Source: Cornus controversa (lineage: Eukaryota > Streptophyta > Magnoliopsida > Cornales > Cornaceae). Taken from it: a stretch of DNA of 64,000 nt. The stretch is taken from positions 93,560,533-93,624,532 of the forward strand of contig CM048845.1 of assembly GCA_026545225.1 (NCBI GenBank), in the 5' to 3' direction. Under the pieces are notes generated by a model. That model did no database searches. It had not been told where the DNA came from and was given only the letters and a program-made list of their open reading frames with translations. Position 1 is the stretch's first letter. Every line of letters starts with the position of its first letter. A program made the translations under genes and the position numbers. Shown piece by piece: positions 45,332 to 57,534 of the stretch.

Positions 45332-45530
45332 CAGATGGGCTGAATTTTGGGTAATCCTCTTCCTCTCCCATAGCTGCAACCAATCTCATTCAACTTGAAT
45401 GTGAAAACCCTGAACATTTCATTTCATCTTCTACAGATGGGCTGAATTTTGGTTAATCCTCTTCCTCTCCCACAGCTGCAACTAATCTCATTCCACTTGA
45501 ATGTGAAAACCTTGAACTTCATCTTCTACA
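45332..45530. repeat. Tandem duplication, 2 x about 102 bp
   Basis: The unit starts CAGATGGGCTGAATTTTGG (45332 and 45434). The copies differ at several positions and by a short deletion, so the duplication is not recent. Confidence 0.9.
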
Positions 45531-45616
45531 AATTGCCAAAACCTTGTTGAATTGGACCTTGGTTGTCCATCTAATTCTGCTAGAACACTTCAAATATCTG
45601 ATGTTTAAACTTTATA

Positions 45617-46060
45617 TGTTAGAAATATTGAAGATTGTATAGATTGAATTGAATTGTATTGAACAATACTTAAAAGGGTTAGTTATAGGTATATAATCTT
45701 GGAGGCTCTCAGTAAACTTAGGAGACAAACAATCCTAAGTGATTTAGGAGATTGTATAAGAAATTCTAGGTGATTGAGGAAAGAGTATAATAGAATATGT
45801 ATAATCTAACAGCTCTCTTCAAACTCATGATGAGTTATATAAAATCAATTTGAATTTAGAGATAAAATCTTGAATGAGATTTGACACAAAGTTACTGGAT
45901 TGTGTTGCTGACATGACAAAGTGACTGAACCTATTGATGTAACAAAGTGACTAGACTCACCTGCTAACTTGATAATTTGATGATGGATAGAGACCACATG
46001 TTTTCAATAATGCTCCACTTTGTTAAGTTTTCTTTTTCTTTTTGATGTGGGACCACATGT
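45617..46060. mobile_element. Copia-like LTR fragment, broken
   Basis: 45617-45812 begins TGTTAG and ends CTAACA, 6-bp inverted ends as in an LTR. The sequence to its right (CTCTTCAAACTCATGATGAG onward) resembles the internal region next to an LTR in plant Copia elements. No second LTR and no TSD were found. It is a degraded remnant; family assignment is tentative. Confidence 0.4.
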
Positions 46061-46521
46061 CTTCTTTATGTGTGTATTCTTTACGGAGGAATTGAAACAT
46101 TTGTAAGTTCAGTGTTATCTGCACTGGGTTTATACAGAACCATTGTCATCTTTAATTTAATTTTTGGTAACTAAGGTAATGTTTCATTCATATAAAAAAA
46201 ACCATGTACATTATAGGCAGAGGGGCATATGGGTACCCCTGTACAACCAAACGAGATGAGTCTACTAGTGCAATGAAGACTAGTAGAAGCAACCTAGTCT
46301 TTTCCCATAATTTACTACCCAAGAGTCCAAGACCACTAGGTTGGTTACCACCCAAAAAAACCCAAAACCTCCGGTATCCCAATTTGTATACAGTAAAAGT
46401 ATTTGTACACACTATAGTCAAAGTTCTAGTCAAATAAAGATGTTTTCATGCAATTGGTCTCATTCCCTCTGCAACCAGAGCCCGGCCCTCCTGGGCGCAT
46501 TTGAAACCTCGGCGTAAGAGA

Positions 46522-46522
<1 letters not shown>

Positions 46523-46583
<61 letters not shown>
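46523..46583. repeat. (CA)n(TA)n microsatellite in copy B
   Basis: Compound dinucleotide run orthologous in position to 43385-43452. Confidence 0.95.
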
Positions 46584-47072
46584 CCTGTACGTGCATGCTT
46601 AGACTGTATCCATTATGTTGGTTGGTTTTCAAGGAGAGAATGCCATGATAAGAGTTGGACAACATCCTCTGGTTTCTCTCCCTCCAAATAATATATGTAC
46701 GTATACAGAGGGGGATATATATATATATATATATATAGCATTAATTAAGCTTGATAAGATGGAGTAGATTTGAAACCTCGGCATCTCAGTGCAATAGTGA
46801 ATTGGATATTAATTATCAGACAGCCAAAGAGTACAGCAGCGGCATTTATGCCTGCCCAATGAACCTCCGGATTACTCAAAGAACAGGTGGATGTAGCTCT
46901 ACACAACACAACTAATGTTCTGAATTTGGCCAAATATGAGCAATATTACATCTTAAGTGGAAAGTCTATGTCTGCAGGACATGCATGGCCAGCCAAATAA
47001 TGATATATATATATATATATATATGCATGCATGTTTTTCCACCGGGGACAAGTCTGTTGAATTACATGTAAC

Positions 47073-47287
47073 CAGGGACGTAGCCAGAAATTTGTACAAG
47101 TGGGTACGAATGCAAAAGTTCGGACCATAATTTATTTTTTATAAAACTGAGTACATCACTCGAGATTTAATAAGTCATTACAATTCTAAACCTCCAAAAA
47201 TTGCATTTACTTTATATATAAAAAAAAAAATTATAGAGTTAAGTGGGTACTAATGTACCTATTAGTGCCTTAATGGCTACACCCCTG
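47073..47287. mobile_element. hAT-type MITE, 215 bp
   Basis: Ends CAGGGACGTAGCCA and, inverted, CAGGGGTGTAGCCA. It is flanked by an identical 8-bp TSD, CATGTAAC (47065-47072 and 47288-47295). Non-coding. It inserted at the edge of the LTR-like block that follows. Confidence 0.9.
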
Positions 47288-47289
47288 CA

Positions 47290-47731
47290 TGTAACACATT
47301 GTCATTGTAAGTGAAGAAAATTGTTCAACAAACAACTCAATGCACACACCAAAAAATAATGAACAGAATGTTTTCAAGAAAAATCTTGCGAGAGGTGGAT
47401 TCTGGAATCTCTTTCATTGATAATTTCATGAATATTTATACAAGTAGGAATTTAAATTCTTAAGTTGGAATTTAAATTCTTTTAGGACTTAAATTTTCTT
47501 GTTTGACACCTAACTTTTCTCTTAAGGAATTTGAATTCCTTTTTGAGTTGTAAGTCTACTTTTGATTTGGACTTTGCAGTCTCGGAACGGGACTACTAGG
47601 CCCTTGATAACAAATCATCCAATCCTTTTGAGCTTTCTGCTGATATATAAACTCAAGTCAGCTTGTGCCTGATCCATTTTCTATATCACTTCAGTCCATT
47701 GGACCTTGTGTTAATAAATATCATTGTTACA
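47290..47731 (-). mobile_element. Solo LTR, probably Copia
   Basis: On the minus strand the block begins TGTAACAATG and ends CAATGTGTTACA, with 7-bp inverted ends. It contains a TATA-like stretch (TGTATAAATATTCATG) about 130 bp from its 3' end and a CAATGAAAGAGATTCC downstream, a layout typical of Copia LTRs. No internal region is attached and no matching TSD could be fixed, partly because the hAT element sits at its 3' border. It is a fossil, presumably left by LTR-LTR recombination. Confidence 0.55.
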
Positions 47732-48290
47732 TGTAACACGTACATGCATGCACAAATATATATAAATACAAGCAGCTTGCACTAGCAAACCAGCTCATCT
47801 TCGGTGCTCGATCATCTCTTGTGACTCACAATCTACAACTCCTTCTTCCAAGTTTTGGCTACTTAGTATATATTGTTCTTCTTTCTGCCTTTTTGTGGTT
47901 AATTGGGTAACTTGTGTTTGGAGCGGGGAGATATATGAACAGATTAGTTGTTCTACTCTCTTTCTGTCTCTCATCGTTTAAGCTTTTATGCTGATAAAAC
48001 ACTCTTCTCTAGATTAAGTTGGCTTGTGTAATATGATGACGTAATCGATGATACACACAGAGTAATATATACTAACACAAATTGATATTAATAAATATTG
48101 GACCAAGTATTCCATACAATAGGCATGTAGCGTCCATGCATATATATATATATATAAATTGGACGTACATACAGAAACTTATTTATTGATCGATTTTACT
48201 TGCATACACAACAAACACGTACAAGTGGGTATTAGCTATATATATATATATATATGGATATTATAGCTAGCAATTAAGATAGCTTTTAGC

Positions 48291-48497
48291 TTAGGAATTA
48301 GGAACTAATCGTCTGGAGCAAATGGTACAGTAGAACTTGCGTATGGTTTTATGGGAGAAGGGAACACAAAAGACAACCAATTGGGTGTCAAAGTCCATAG
48401 CCAGGACAGGGCCTCCACAGTAAGGACAACCACCTTCTTTTGCTCCTTCTCTTCTCATCAACTTCTGTCTCTGATCAACTATTTGCAATCTCCCCAT
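48291..48497 (-). CDS. Small double-CxxC protein, copy B (68 aa)
   Basis: Intact 68-residue single-exon frame starting MGRLQIVDQRQKL and containing CPYCGG, VVFCVPFSHKT and CTICSRRLVPNS, ending in the same residues as its paralogue. Only about three substitutions separate the two proteins (for example K/M, G/E and Y/F), while introns, spacers and insertions around them have diverged far more. That suggests selection on the protein. TATA-rich sequence lies upstream on the minus strand (about 48540-48575). The function is not known; a zinc-ribbon-like fold is inferred from the cysteine pairs. Confidence 0.8.
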   Translation of the reverse strand: MGRLQIVDQRQKLMRREGAKEGGCPYCGGPVLAMDFDTQLVVFCVPFSHKTIRKFYCTICSRRLVPNS

Positions 48498-48720
48498 CTT
48501 ATAATTCTCTTCTTTTCTTATATATTCTGAGTGTTACTTTGTGCACACCACAAATTTCCTATATATATATCGTGGCATGCTCATCTTCGCTTGCTTTTTG
48601 TTGGTGGGAAGGTGGGTCAACACAAGGAAATTAATATTTCCGCGAAATTAACCCGCCCCGTGTTTGGGTTTGGGTTTGAATACTACTATTAGTTTCAAGG
48701 AATACTGCAGAACAAAGTTA

Positions 48721-50460
48721 AGGAAACCCACGTCGGTGGATCTTCTGAATATTTATTGACAAGATATTGACAAGAGAATAGTGGGCCCCACCACAACACA
48801 ATATTAGAGTATATATATATATATATACACACACACAAACACATGGTCTGTTGATGGTTTCAATGACGGTGAGCTGGTGGAGGGTGGTGTTAAGTGGTTG
48901 TCTCATAAAGTTTTAAAGTACTCAGGTTAACTCGCAATGGGCCAACTCACCCAGCTGTTCAGTGAATATGTTTGGAGTTTTCCTGGTGGGTGTCCTTTTC
49001 AAGAATTTGTGTCCAATGTTGGAACTTTCGGTGTATTATCTTGCTGGAGTACTCTGGAATGCACCGGAAAGAGTGTTTCCAATTTCCTTTTCCTTGATCT
49101 GTCACACCATCCAACCAAAGGTCTAATAATGCCTTTTGGTAAAGTGTCTCGATTACTTCCACCAACCTTTCTTCCTCGTGAAACTACCCTACCCTACCCT
49201 ACCAATCTACCATCCCCTTGTGAAAACGCACTCTATCTTTCCCTCAAGTCTCGGAGAAGTTTTACAGCAATTTGTAGGACATTTATATATTCTTGCCTTT
49301 GAAGATTGGATTGGTGGCAGTGACTCAGCTGTTTCTCTTTTGTAAAGCCAAGCCCTTTTTCAACCACAAAGTCTATCATATCTCTACATTCTATTATTAG
49401 TATTACTTTTCCCAATTTTTCATTCACAAACCTCTCACCAATATCTTTACAATTGCTTCCCCATTCCTCCAGATCAAACTTTAAACAAACAACCATAACA
49501 AAATTAAATAACATCAAATAATCCTTTCAACTGATTTTTTTTTTTTTTTTGCATTTTCAACTGATGTTTATATATATATATATATATATACCAGGACCAA
49601 TCTCCTGGATTTTCTTTTCCACACTCAACTCTAACCCCCTAAAGCTGTAACCAAGTCTTCACCTGTCATGAGCAGCAAAATTCTTTTAATTCTAACCTCC
49701 AACAGCCACTTCGTCCCTACAGAGAGAGCATTGAACCCTGAACAGCCTTCTATTTTAATACAAGATGAGCAAATACCAATTCAAATGCTAGTTATCCAAT
49801 CCTTGCTGGTATGAGCAGCAAAATTCTTATTTCCAGTGAATCCAATCCAATCCAATCCAAATGGTAGTTATCTATGACAACTTATGGCATACCACAATGC
49901 ACTATCATCTTCCACCTTCACCAGTACTCCACTAAACTGTGTATATTGTGACATCCACTAAAGCATGTATGCTACAAGCGGGCGAGCACACACCTACACA
50001 GTTTTTCATGGTTTGCCCCCAAAGAAAAAGCTGTTATACGCGAAGCTATATTGCCATACATATTGTTGCAACAGTTCCACTGAAAACATTGGGCTGGATC
50101 AGGGAAAAGATGGTGCTTGCTCCAATTCAATCAAATACTCTGCTGATCTGGAAAGCGTTACTCACTTATCTATATACATAAACAGGAAGATATAAAGTAG
50201 CTTAAGAAGGCATTATATCTTGTAGTGATGCTAGAGAAGTAGTTTCACACCCAAAAAAAACAAAAAAAAAAAAAAACAAAACTACAGAAAAAATACACAG
50301 AGAGAAGGACTTGAACCATCGACCTTCTACTTTGGAAGGTGAGAGTAACATGTGACTACAACTATGTAATTACTATCCCACAATTAAACACATCAGCAAT
50401 TGCTTAAACCACCTTTCTGAGGCAACCTGTCTTTTTCACTATGTGATCAAATACCTCAAA
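48721..50460. other. Intergenic; coding-like minus frames of unknown identity
   Basis: Minus frames at 49517-49233 (ERFVNEKLGKVILIIEC) and 49165-48959 (EVIETLYQKALLDLWLDG) have moderately protein-like composition, and the plus strand is also open at 48937-49302. I recognise no domain. They could be remnants of a transposon or gene. A CCCTA-type run lies at 49187-49203 and a (TA)n run at about 49568-49589. A stretch at 49940-50190 is open in two plus frames but unrecognised. Confidence 0.35.
50270..50385 (-). mobile_element. Possible tRNA-derived SINE
   Basis: The minus strand contains GGTTCAAGTCC, a good pol III B box, preceded by an A-box-like stretch. It is followed by a poly-T/poly-A-rich tail on the plus-strand left side (about 50250-50280). 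No TSD could be fixed, so this is only a candidate. Confidence 0.4.
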
Positions 50461-51355
50461 CCAGGCTAGTTTACATTAAGGTTATTTCTGCTCAAATTAC
50501 TAAACAAATAAGAGATGGATGGGCCATGGCTGTTTCTCGAAGGGCAAGATGGAAAAAGGGAGAAAATTAAAAAGCCAACTAAATGAACCCTGTATAACTT
50601 ATCCAAAAGATGGGATGAGACAGAAATCCCAACTACCTCAAGTCTCTTTTCTCTCTCTATGCAACCAACAAAAGCAAAAAGATTGTCATGATGAATTCTG
50701 ATAACCATTTGATCGTCTTCGGAATTTTTGTTCTGCAGAACATAGATGAGAGAAGAAAGAGGAACAAAAAAGATGAGAACAATATTTACAAACTGATTAT
50801 CTTCTAAATTTCATCTACCCAGTAAATTTATCATAAATATACAACCAAATGATAGGTTGCCCACCTCCTCATTCCCGTTCAAGGATGGGTTCTGTCTCAA
50901 CTGGGAAGGTCCCTTTGAGAGGTCTCTTAGAGTTCCCTAAAGTACAAATTAATGATAGTAACATAAGAAAGCAAAAAAACCACAAATGATTAGGTGAATC
51001 ATTTCCTTCCATTGCATATTAATTTACAATAAATATTCAATCAATTAAAAACTTGACGGAAATACAGTGTGCAGAAACCAAATGATCAGGAGATTATGAT
51101 TCAGCAGCAAACAGTGTTACTAGTCCCAAGCATTTTTACTATTTTAGGGGACAGGTCCCAGCCGTTTGGCAATGGGAACAATTTTGGTAACAATTTTGTA
51201 CAAATGAGATTTTTTACCATACAAACGAATATATTAAAGCTAAACCATGCAAGGCAAAAACATTAAGCAAACAATACTTCATACTGGAGTCTATTGAGTG
51301 AACAGGACGTCTATAAGGGCAATCTTCCAAAAGAAATAGAAAAGTTGGCACCATA

Positions 51356-52244
51356 CAGTGTTTCAAAGGCTCTAGGCGCACTAAGGCGCTAAAGGTCCTT
51401 TGGAGCCTAGGTGCAAGGCGCAAGGTGAGGTGCGAGCCTGAGTGAAGTGAGGTGCACAATTGAAAAGTTAAATTACTATAAAAGAATTCATATCTCATAA
51501 TTAATATTTTTAAAAATTCATATCAAATATGAAAAAATAAGTCCATCAACCATGTCAGTCAAGAACTATAAAATGAAACAAAGTACAAAAAAAATAGCAG
51601 GAAATAGAAGGAAGACGAGGAGAGAGAGAGGGACAGCTAAAAACAGAAAAAGAAAAACTGTTTTTTTTTATAATAAAAAAAACAGGAAGTAATTTAGGAC
51701 AAGATCCAAAGGAAAAGAAAAACAAAAAAAAAGAGAGAGAGAGAGAAGACGAATACAACGAGAGAGAGAGAGAGAAGAGAGAAAAAGAAAAACTATTAAA
51801 AAAAAAAGTAGGAAATAATTTAGTACAACAGGATAGGATTTAGAGAGAGAAAAAGAGAGAGAGAGAGAGGAATTAGACGAAGAGAGACGAAGAAGAAGAG
51901 CATGTGTATCTGACCGTCTCTACAACTCTCTAAAACAAAGGTTATCGGCATCGTGACGTAGGGCTTTTGGCATCGTGACTAGGGGTTTTGGCATTGTTCA
52001 TGTCTCGTGATCATAATGGACTTCTCTCTTCTTTTCTTTCGAACGAGACAAAAGTCTTCTTTTTGAATTAGGAAAAAGAAAAAAGGAAATATCAATCAGG
52101 CGCGCTCGACTGACTTGTATAAGGCGCAGCCCAAGCATGCGCCTAATGAACATAGTTGAGCCTAGGTTGACAACAGGCGCAATCCCTGTGCCTGTGTGCG
52201 CTTGGAGCCTAGGCGCACGCCTAGGCATGCCTTTAACAACACTG
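51356..52244. mobile_element. Non-autonomous hAT element, 889 bp, in a ZML intron
   Basis: Ends CAGTGTTTCAAAGGC and, inverted, CAGTGTTGTTAAAGGC. It is flanked by a perfect 8-bp TSD, GCACCATA (51348-51355 and 52245-52252). GGCGC/AGGCGCA-rich subterminal arms enclose a purine-rich (GA)n centre. No transposase. It lies in the intron between the GATA-finger exon and the GTLRDLSK exon. Confidence 0.9.
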
Positions 52245-52799
52245 GCACCATAATATAAAAGGTCACAGACAATGTGAAAGTTGCTTTGCTATGCAATCAA
52301 GAAAATGTTATACAAGTGAAGCTAACAGGAATCCCATACTGGAGCATGATGAACAAAAAAAAAAAAGTTAAATATATTTCGCATTATAATTCTTTTCACA
52401 AGAACATTCTTCTTTTTTCATTTTTACTTCAAATAATGAACTATATATCTACTTACGAAATCAACAAATACTTGGTCATAGTAGACAATATTGAGTGCGA
52501 GGAGAGATACAAATAAGTTAAATCGTAAACAACAGTAGACTACAAAACCAATTTATGAGGTATCTACCACTCTCCCTTACTTTGTTTGCCCACATAAGTC
52601 CGCATGCATTGCAAAGGGTCCTTGGTTCTTCAGGTCCACGCCGCATCATTGGAGTGGATTTTTTATTGATGCCACAATGCCGACAGCTGATGAATATTGG
52701 CAAAGAAACATTAGAAATTAAAATTTGAGGATGATGCAGAATCAAATGAAACCAAGTTAGGCAGGTGATATCTTGAAGCTATGACATGGATTGCACTAC

Positions 52800-54135
52800 T
52801 TACGCATAGGAACGAAATTAGAAGCAAGTTCTTTTTCGCCCTTTCGGCTGAGCAAAATAGGATGCAAGGTAAAAGGAATCAACGACAACAAAACCTTTTT
52901 TCAAACTCCTTGGGTTGACTATACGAATCCTATTTTTCTATCCGCTCTACCTAAGGCCATAGTCTCAGTCAAACCACACGTTATGAATTCTTCCTTACTA
53001 ACTCTATCCAAGTTAACTTTGGTCCTCCCCTTCCTTTAGCATTACCCCAATGTGAACCATGTCATTCTTCCTAATTGGCGCACTTAATGGTTTTCTTTGC
53101 ACATTGTTCAAAACATCTTTAATCGATTTTCTCCCATTTTATCTCTAATTGGTGCTACTTCAACCATCTCATCAATGTGTTCGTTTCTAATTCTATCACT
53201 TCTTGTCTTGCCGCACATTCACCTCAACATTCACACATCCACCACTCACGTCATGCATATGTTGTTTCTTACTGCCCAAAATTCGATCTCATAGAGTACG
53301 ACTGGTCTAATAACTGTTTTATAGAACTTCCCCTTCAATCTTAACAAGATTCGCCAATCACACAGTATACTAGATACACTTCTTCATTTAACTAAGTCTG
53401 TCTTGATTCTATACTTAACCTTCAATCTCTTCTTTGTTATGGATCTTGATCCTCAATCGTCACTACATCCCCATTTGTATTTCGAAATTTACTAAAGATA
53501 CAATCCATATATTCAATTTTATTTCTAATTATCTTAAACCCTTTTAATCTAGAGCTTGCTTCCAACTATCCAATTTAGCACGGACTCCTCTACTTTCATA
53601 AATAAAAACAATATCATCAGCCAATAACATACACCATAGAATCTCATCTGGAATGTGTCTTGTCAGCTCATCTATAACCAAGGCAAAAAGGTTATGAGCT
53701 TAATGCTGACCCTTGATGTAAACCTACAATAATTTAAAATTCACTTGTTCCCCATAGTCGTTCTAATTATAGTCACACATCCATCATACATGTATTTTTA
53801 CCATAGAATCTCATCTGGAATGTGTCTTGTCAGCTCATCTATAACCAAGGCAAAAAGGTTATGAGCTTAATGCTGACCCTTGATGTAAACCTACAATAAT
53901 TTAAAATTCACTTGTTCCCCATAGTCGTTCTAATTATAGTCACACATCCATCATACATGTATTTTTACCCTATCATAGGCTTTCTCTAAATCAATAAAAA
54001 CCACATAAAGATATTTCTTTTGCTTTCTATATCTTTTCATTAGTCTCAATAAGTAAGGAGCCTCCAACATTGACCTCCTTGGCATGAATCCAAATTGATT
54101 TTCCAAAACTTTATCTTAATTCATTGTATCCTTAA
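52800..54135 (-). mobile_element. RTE-type LINE, 5'-truncated and degraded
   Basis: On the minus strand the reverse transcriptase core can be read in pieces: GFMPRRST near 54090, AYDRV-like near 53985, LVIDELTRHI and ADDIVFIYE (the YADD-equivalent, here LADD) near 53680-53610, then KGFKIIRNKIEYMDCIF near 53540. This is the plant RTE clade. Frames are interrupted repeatedly and a 167-bp stretch is duplicated. It sits in the 3.1-kb intron before the GATA exon. Confidence 0.85.
53633..53966. repeat. Perfect tandem duplication, 2 x 167 bp, inside the LINE
   Basis: The unit beginning ACCATAGAATCTCATCTGG appears at 53633 and 53800, with no difference seen between the copies. It spans the LTRHIP/DEI part of the LINE reverse transcriptase. 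It is either a very recent duplication or an assembly artefact. Confidence 0.95.
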
Positions 54136-55773
54136 ATTACAATGTTATACAGTAAACAAATTTCTTACCAAGCAATATCTCCAACTAGAGCTCCACTAAA
54201 TGGTGCATCTTAGTTACACCATGTCAAAATTATACATAAAAGTCATAACATTTCCTTAGTTTATAGACAAAGAAATCTTCTGGGACAATATTTGATTAGA
54301 ATATAGTGGTAGTAAGCTTAGGCATAGTTCCTGTAAAAAGCCATACACTACACCACTACATATAATTCAACTTAATCTAATTACCAAGAACAAAAATGGT
54401 GTGGAACTCTATCCATTTCAACAATTATGTTCCTATGATCGCTTAACTTAGGTAAGGTTTGATAAAACTAAAAATTAACAGCTAAATTTTAAGTGCTTAA
54501 TTTTTAAGTGATAATTGTAAATTGAGAATTTCTTTGCTACTTGTTTAAATTTTGTTTATTTTAAGTGAAATTTATTCTTTTAAGTAGTATCCAAATTACA
54601 TTATTAAGCGCACTTAATTGGATAATCACTTGAAAATTGTTCACATAAAAAAGCGATGTATTTTATTTTCTTTTGTGGTTATTTACTCCCTTTGTCCTAA
54701 AATAAGCTATTTACTCCCATGTATTTTCTTTTGTTTTGTTCTAAAAAGTCAATTTTAAAACTTAAACTGCCCTAAAATATCCTTAAATTTTAAAAATTTA
54801 GACAGGAGCACAAAGAAGAAAAATTCTCAAATTCTAATTCAGATGAAGCTGAAAAAGAAAAATCCTTCCCATTGCCCAAAGGCCATAGTCCAAGGTTCTA
54901 AATCACAACTGTATCGCAATGCAGATAGCAAAGATGGTAATGATAAAATAATGTAAATGCTTACTCTATGCCAATACAAGCAACAATCTTTAAAGGAAGA
55001 ATCCACGGCTAACATGGTAACAAATATGGCAAGGATCCTAAGTGTAAATCCATCTGAAGATGAAAAACCCATACCCACAACTTAGCCTACCTCGATTACG
55101 AATCTCCATGGTTTGTGAATTAAGGCCACATATTGGGAGTTGATGCAATGCATCATTTTGGGGAACACCTTAGCACTTGGGTCGTGATATGAGCCGAGTC
55201 TAGGAGAAGATAGTCAACATGTGAGAAAGCATCTTCAAGAAACTTAAGGGACAGATGAAAAAGCAGAGGCGAGAAAAACTGAAAGCACCATTGAACATTT
55301 AGGAAGACAATGTGCAGGAGTGTTATATTGACTCAAGAGAAGACTCAAACCACAAAAAAACCTTGGTGTATGAAATTATTAAAGGGCACAAAATAAAATT
55401 GCTGAAGAAACAAAAGTTCCACAGCAAGTTGTTGGACATATTTACGAAGACAAGGCAAGTGGTAGTAGAGGTAATGGAGAGTGAAACAAAGTTAGGGATT
55501 GGTCCTCAATCTGCAAGCATTCACAAGATTCGTCTCACTTTCTTACCCCCTAAATAAATAAATCCATAATCTTGAACCAAACAGCAAATTTATTAAAATG
55601 TTTTACTAGATAAGGCGTAACATAGCAGATGCAGTCAAAGGACAGCACACTGCTTTGACGAAGAGAACAATCATTGTTACAAACAAAAGAAAGGGAAAAA
55701 GGAAGCTCGAGATTATAAATAAATAAAAAAATTTCCAGGTGTTACAATATATAAACAAGGCATATAAGCTTAC
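54136..55773. other. ZML intron sequence, unrecognised segments
   Basis: Includes a possible Stowaway end fragment (ACTCCCTTTGTCCTAAAAT near 54687) and AAGTGCTTAA-rich sequence (54480-54640) like the ends of another MITE class. Less AT-rich stretches at 54839-55078 and 55120-55560 have open frames without known domains. Confidence 0.4.
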
Positions 55774-56144
55774 ACAATGTCTTGATGCTGAGACACACTC
55801 CCATCCAAACCACAGCTCTGATTTGAGTCCCAACTTGTTACTGCTGATGCAGAATCATCATGATTGGGTTTTGAAGATGTAAATTGTCCTTTATTCCATT
55901 GCATCCTACAAAAGTGACAATAGAAACAATCAAGAATAAATCCAAAATGACTTTCCAGCAATAACCAAAGCTTATATAACATTAACTTCAATCAATATGG
56001 TTGGCCAACCAATAAACGAACAACAAATACACAAAACCTTCCGTTCATTACATGTTCACTCTGTAGCTCATCTTGACGTCCTGAACCACATGCAAATCCC
56101 ACCTAGTGTACATTTCTTCCCAAAAATTGATATTATGTTTCTTG

Positions 56145-56766
56145 TAGGGGTGGCAATTCATGTTGTGTTGTATTTGTGTCATGTCATGACATGGATATCC
56201 TGTTATATGGGTCGACACGGCACGATTATTAAACTAGGAACACGACACGGCCCACTTAACTTGTTTAAAAAATGAGTCAAGAACTGACATGAAACAATCC
56301 GACACGACCCGCTTAACTTGTTCAATAAATGGGTCGAGAACTGACATGAAACAATCCGACATGACAAGACACATTTAATTAAAATTCCATACTATTAGGG
56401 TCATTTCTAACACAAGCATGACACGTTTAGTTAAATGGGTCATTTCTAATATGAACACAATAAGTTTACTTAAACGAGTTTACTCAAGGTATAAAAGGGT
56501 TGGTGCGAACACGACACATTTAATTAGCATGTCAATTTAGGTCGACACGAACATGATTAATCCAAATCTAAACCCACTTACCCGGTCATGTTCGAGTCAT
56601 GTCTATAAGTTTACTTAAACGAGTTTACTCAGGGTATAAAAGGGTTGGTGCGAACACGACACATTTAATTAGCATGTCAATTTAGGTCGACACGAACATG
56701 ATTAATCCAAATCTAAACCCACTTACCCGGTCATGTTCGAGTCATGTCTAAGTATTGTCACTCCTA
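56145..56766. mobile_element. hAT-type MITE with internal duplication, 622 bp
   Basis: Ends TAGGGGTGGCAAT and, inverted, TAGGAGTGACAAT, flanked by a perfect 8-bp TSD, GTTTCTTG (56137-56144 and 56767-56774). Inside, a 145-bp unit (56461-56605) is repeated directly (56606-56750) with very few differences. Non-coding; the interior is full of GGGTCGACACG/ACACGACAC words. Confidence 0.92.
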
Positions 56767-57406
56767 GTTTCTTGGTTGTGAGACTAGATATAAAATCTAT
56801 GAATTCTTTTGTGTTCAATATTCATAATGCTCCGTTTCGTAGGAAGGAATAAAATTGGATGAAAGGGAGAGAAGAAGGGATGGATGAGACATCCCTAGGG
56901 AAGAGATTGTGTTCTTCCCTCTTTTCGTTTGGTTGGATAGAAGAGAAGAGAAAGAGAGATTATCATTTGTTTGTTAGGAGAGAAGAGAAGAGAGAGTTTT
57001 AATTTATTTTTACCATTATACCCATCACTATTTATAGTTCTCTGGGTTCATCAAATAATTATAAGGATAGTTTTGTAATTAATTTTTTTTTTAATAGCCT
57101 TGCCTTTCTTCCTTCTTGTCTTCCGTTCATATTTGGAGGGATGAAAATTTGTGAAAGAGGATCTGATCTTCCCTCCACCCCTCTTCCTTCCTTCCTTACC
57201 ACCAAATGAAGCATAAATTTTTGGCTTGAGTTGCTTTAGTTGACCTCCAAGTTTTAATGAACTTCCAACAATTTAGCAATTTTTTCTGTTGAATTGCAAT
57301 GCATTTTGCAAGGATTTTTTCTAGATTGATAAAAAAGAATAGGGAAGTTTTCCTTATTCCTTCATTACAGTGCATAGAAGTCATGGAATAAAAGTACAGA
57401 TGGAGA

Positions 57407-57502
57407 CCAAAGAGCGGTATAAGCTTTGGCTTTCCAAATGGGAGGTCAGAGTTCAAGTCTTAGTGGAGACAATGTGTGTGAGTATTGCTTTAACTTTCAA
57501 AA
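57407..57502 (+). mobile_element. tRNA-derived SINE (Au-like), 96 bp
   Basis: A-box-like AGCGGTATAAGCTTTGG and B-box-like GAGTTCAAGTC at pol III spacing, then a TGTGTGTGAGTATTGCTTTAA tail region. It is flanked by a perfect 16-bp TSD, AAAGTACAGATGGAGA (57391-57406 and 57503-57518). The long TSD shows LINE-mediated retroposition. Confidence 0.85.
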
Positions 57503-57534
57503 AAAGTACAGATGGAGAAAAACACATGTCCAAG

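Larger units (their letters stand above)
44355..48720. repeat. Tandem segmental duplication, copy B (expanded by insertions)
   Basis: This is the counterpart of 42590-44355, stretched from about 1.8 to 4.4 kb. The added material is a Stowaway (44396-44658), a 102-bp tandem repeat (45332-45530), an LTR-like piece (45617-46060), and an unmatched block (about 46600-47860) holding a hAT element and a solo-LTR-like block. A minus frame at 46745-46933 in that block looks mildly coding-like but is not recognised. Confidence 0.75.

Noticed and set aside
48937-49302. 121-residue plus frame as a possible gene
   Set aside because: Frames on both strands are open and none has a recognisable domain or splice context; kept only as an unrecognised segment.
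55312-55557. 81-residue plus frame as an exon
   Set aside because: No domain, no suitable splice sites, and it lies antisense within a ZML intron.
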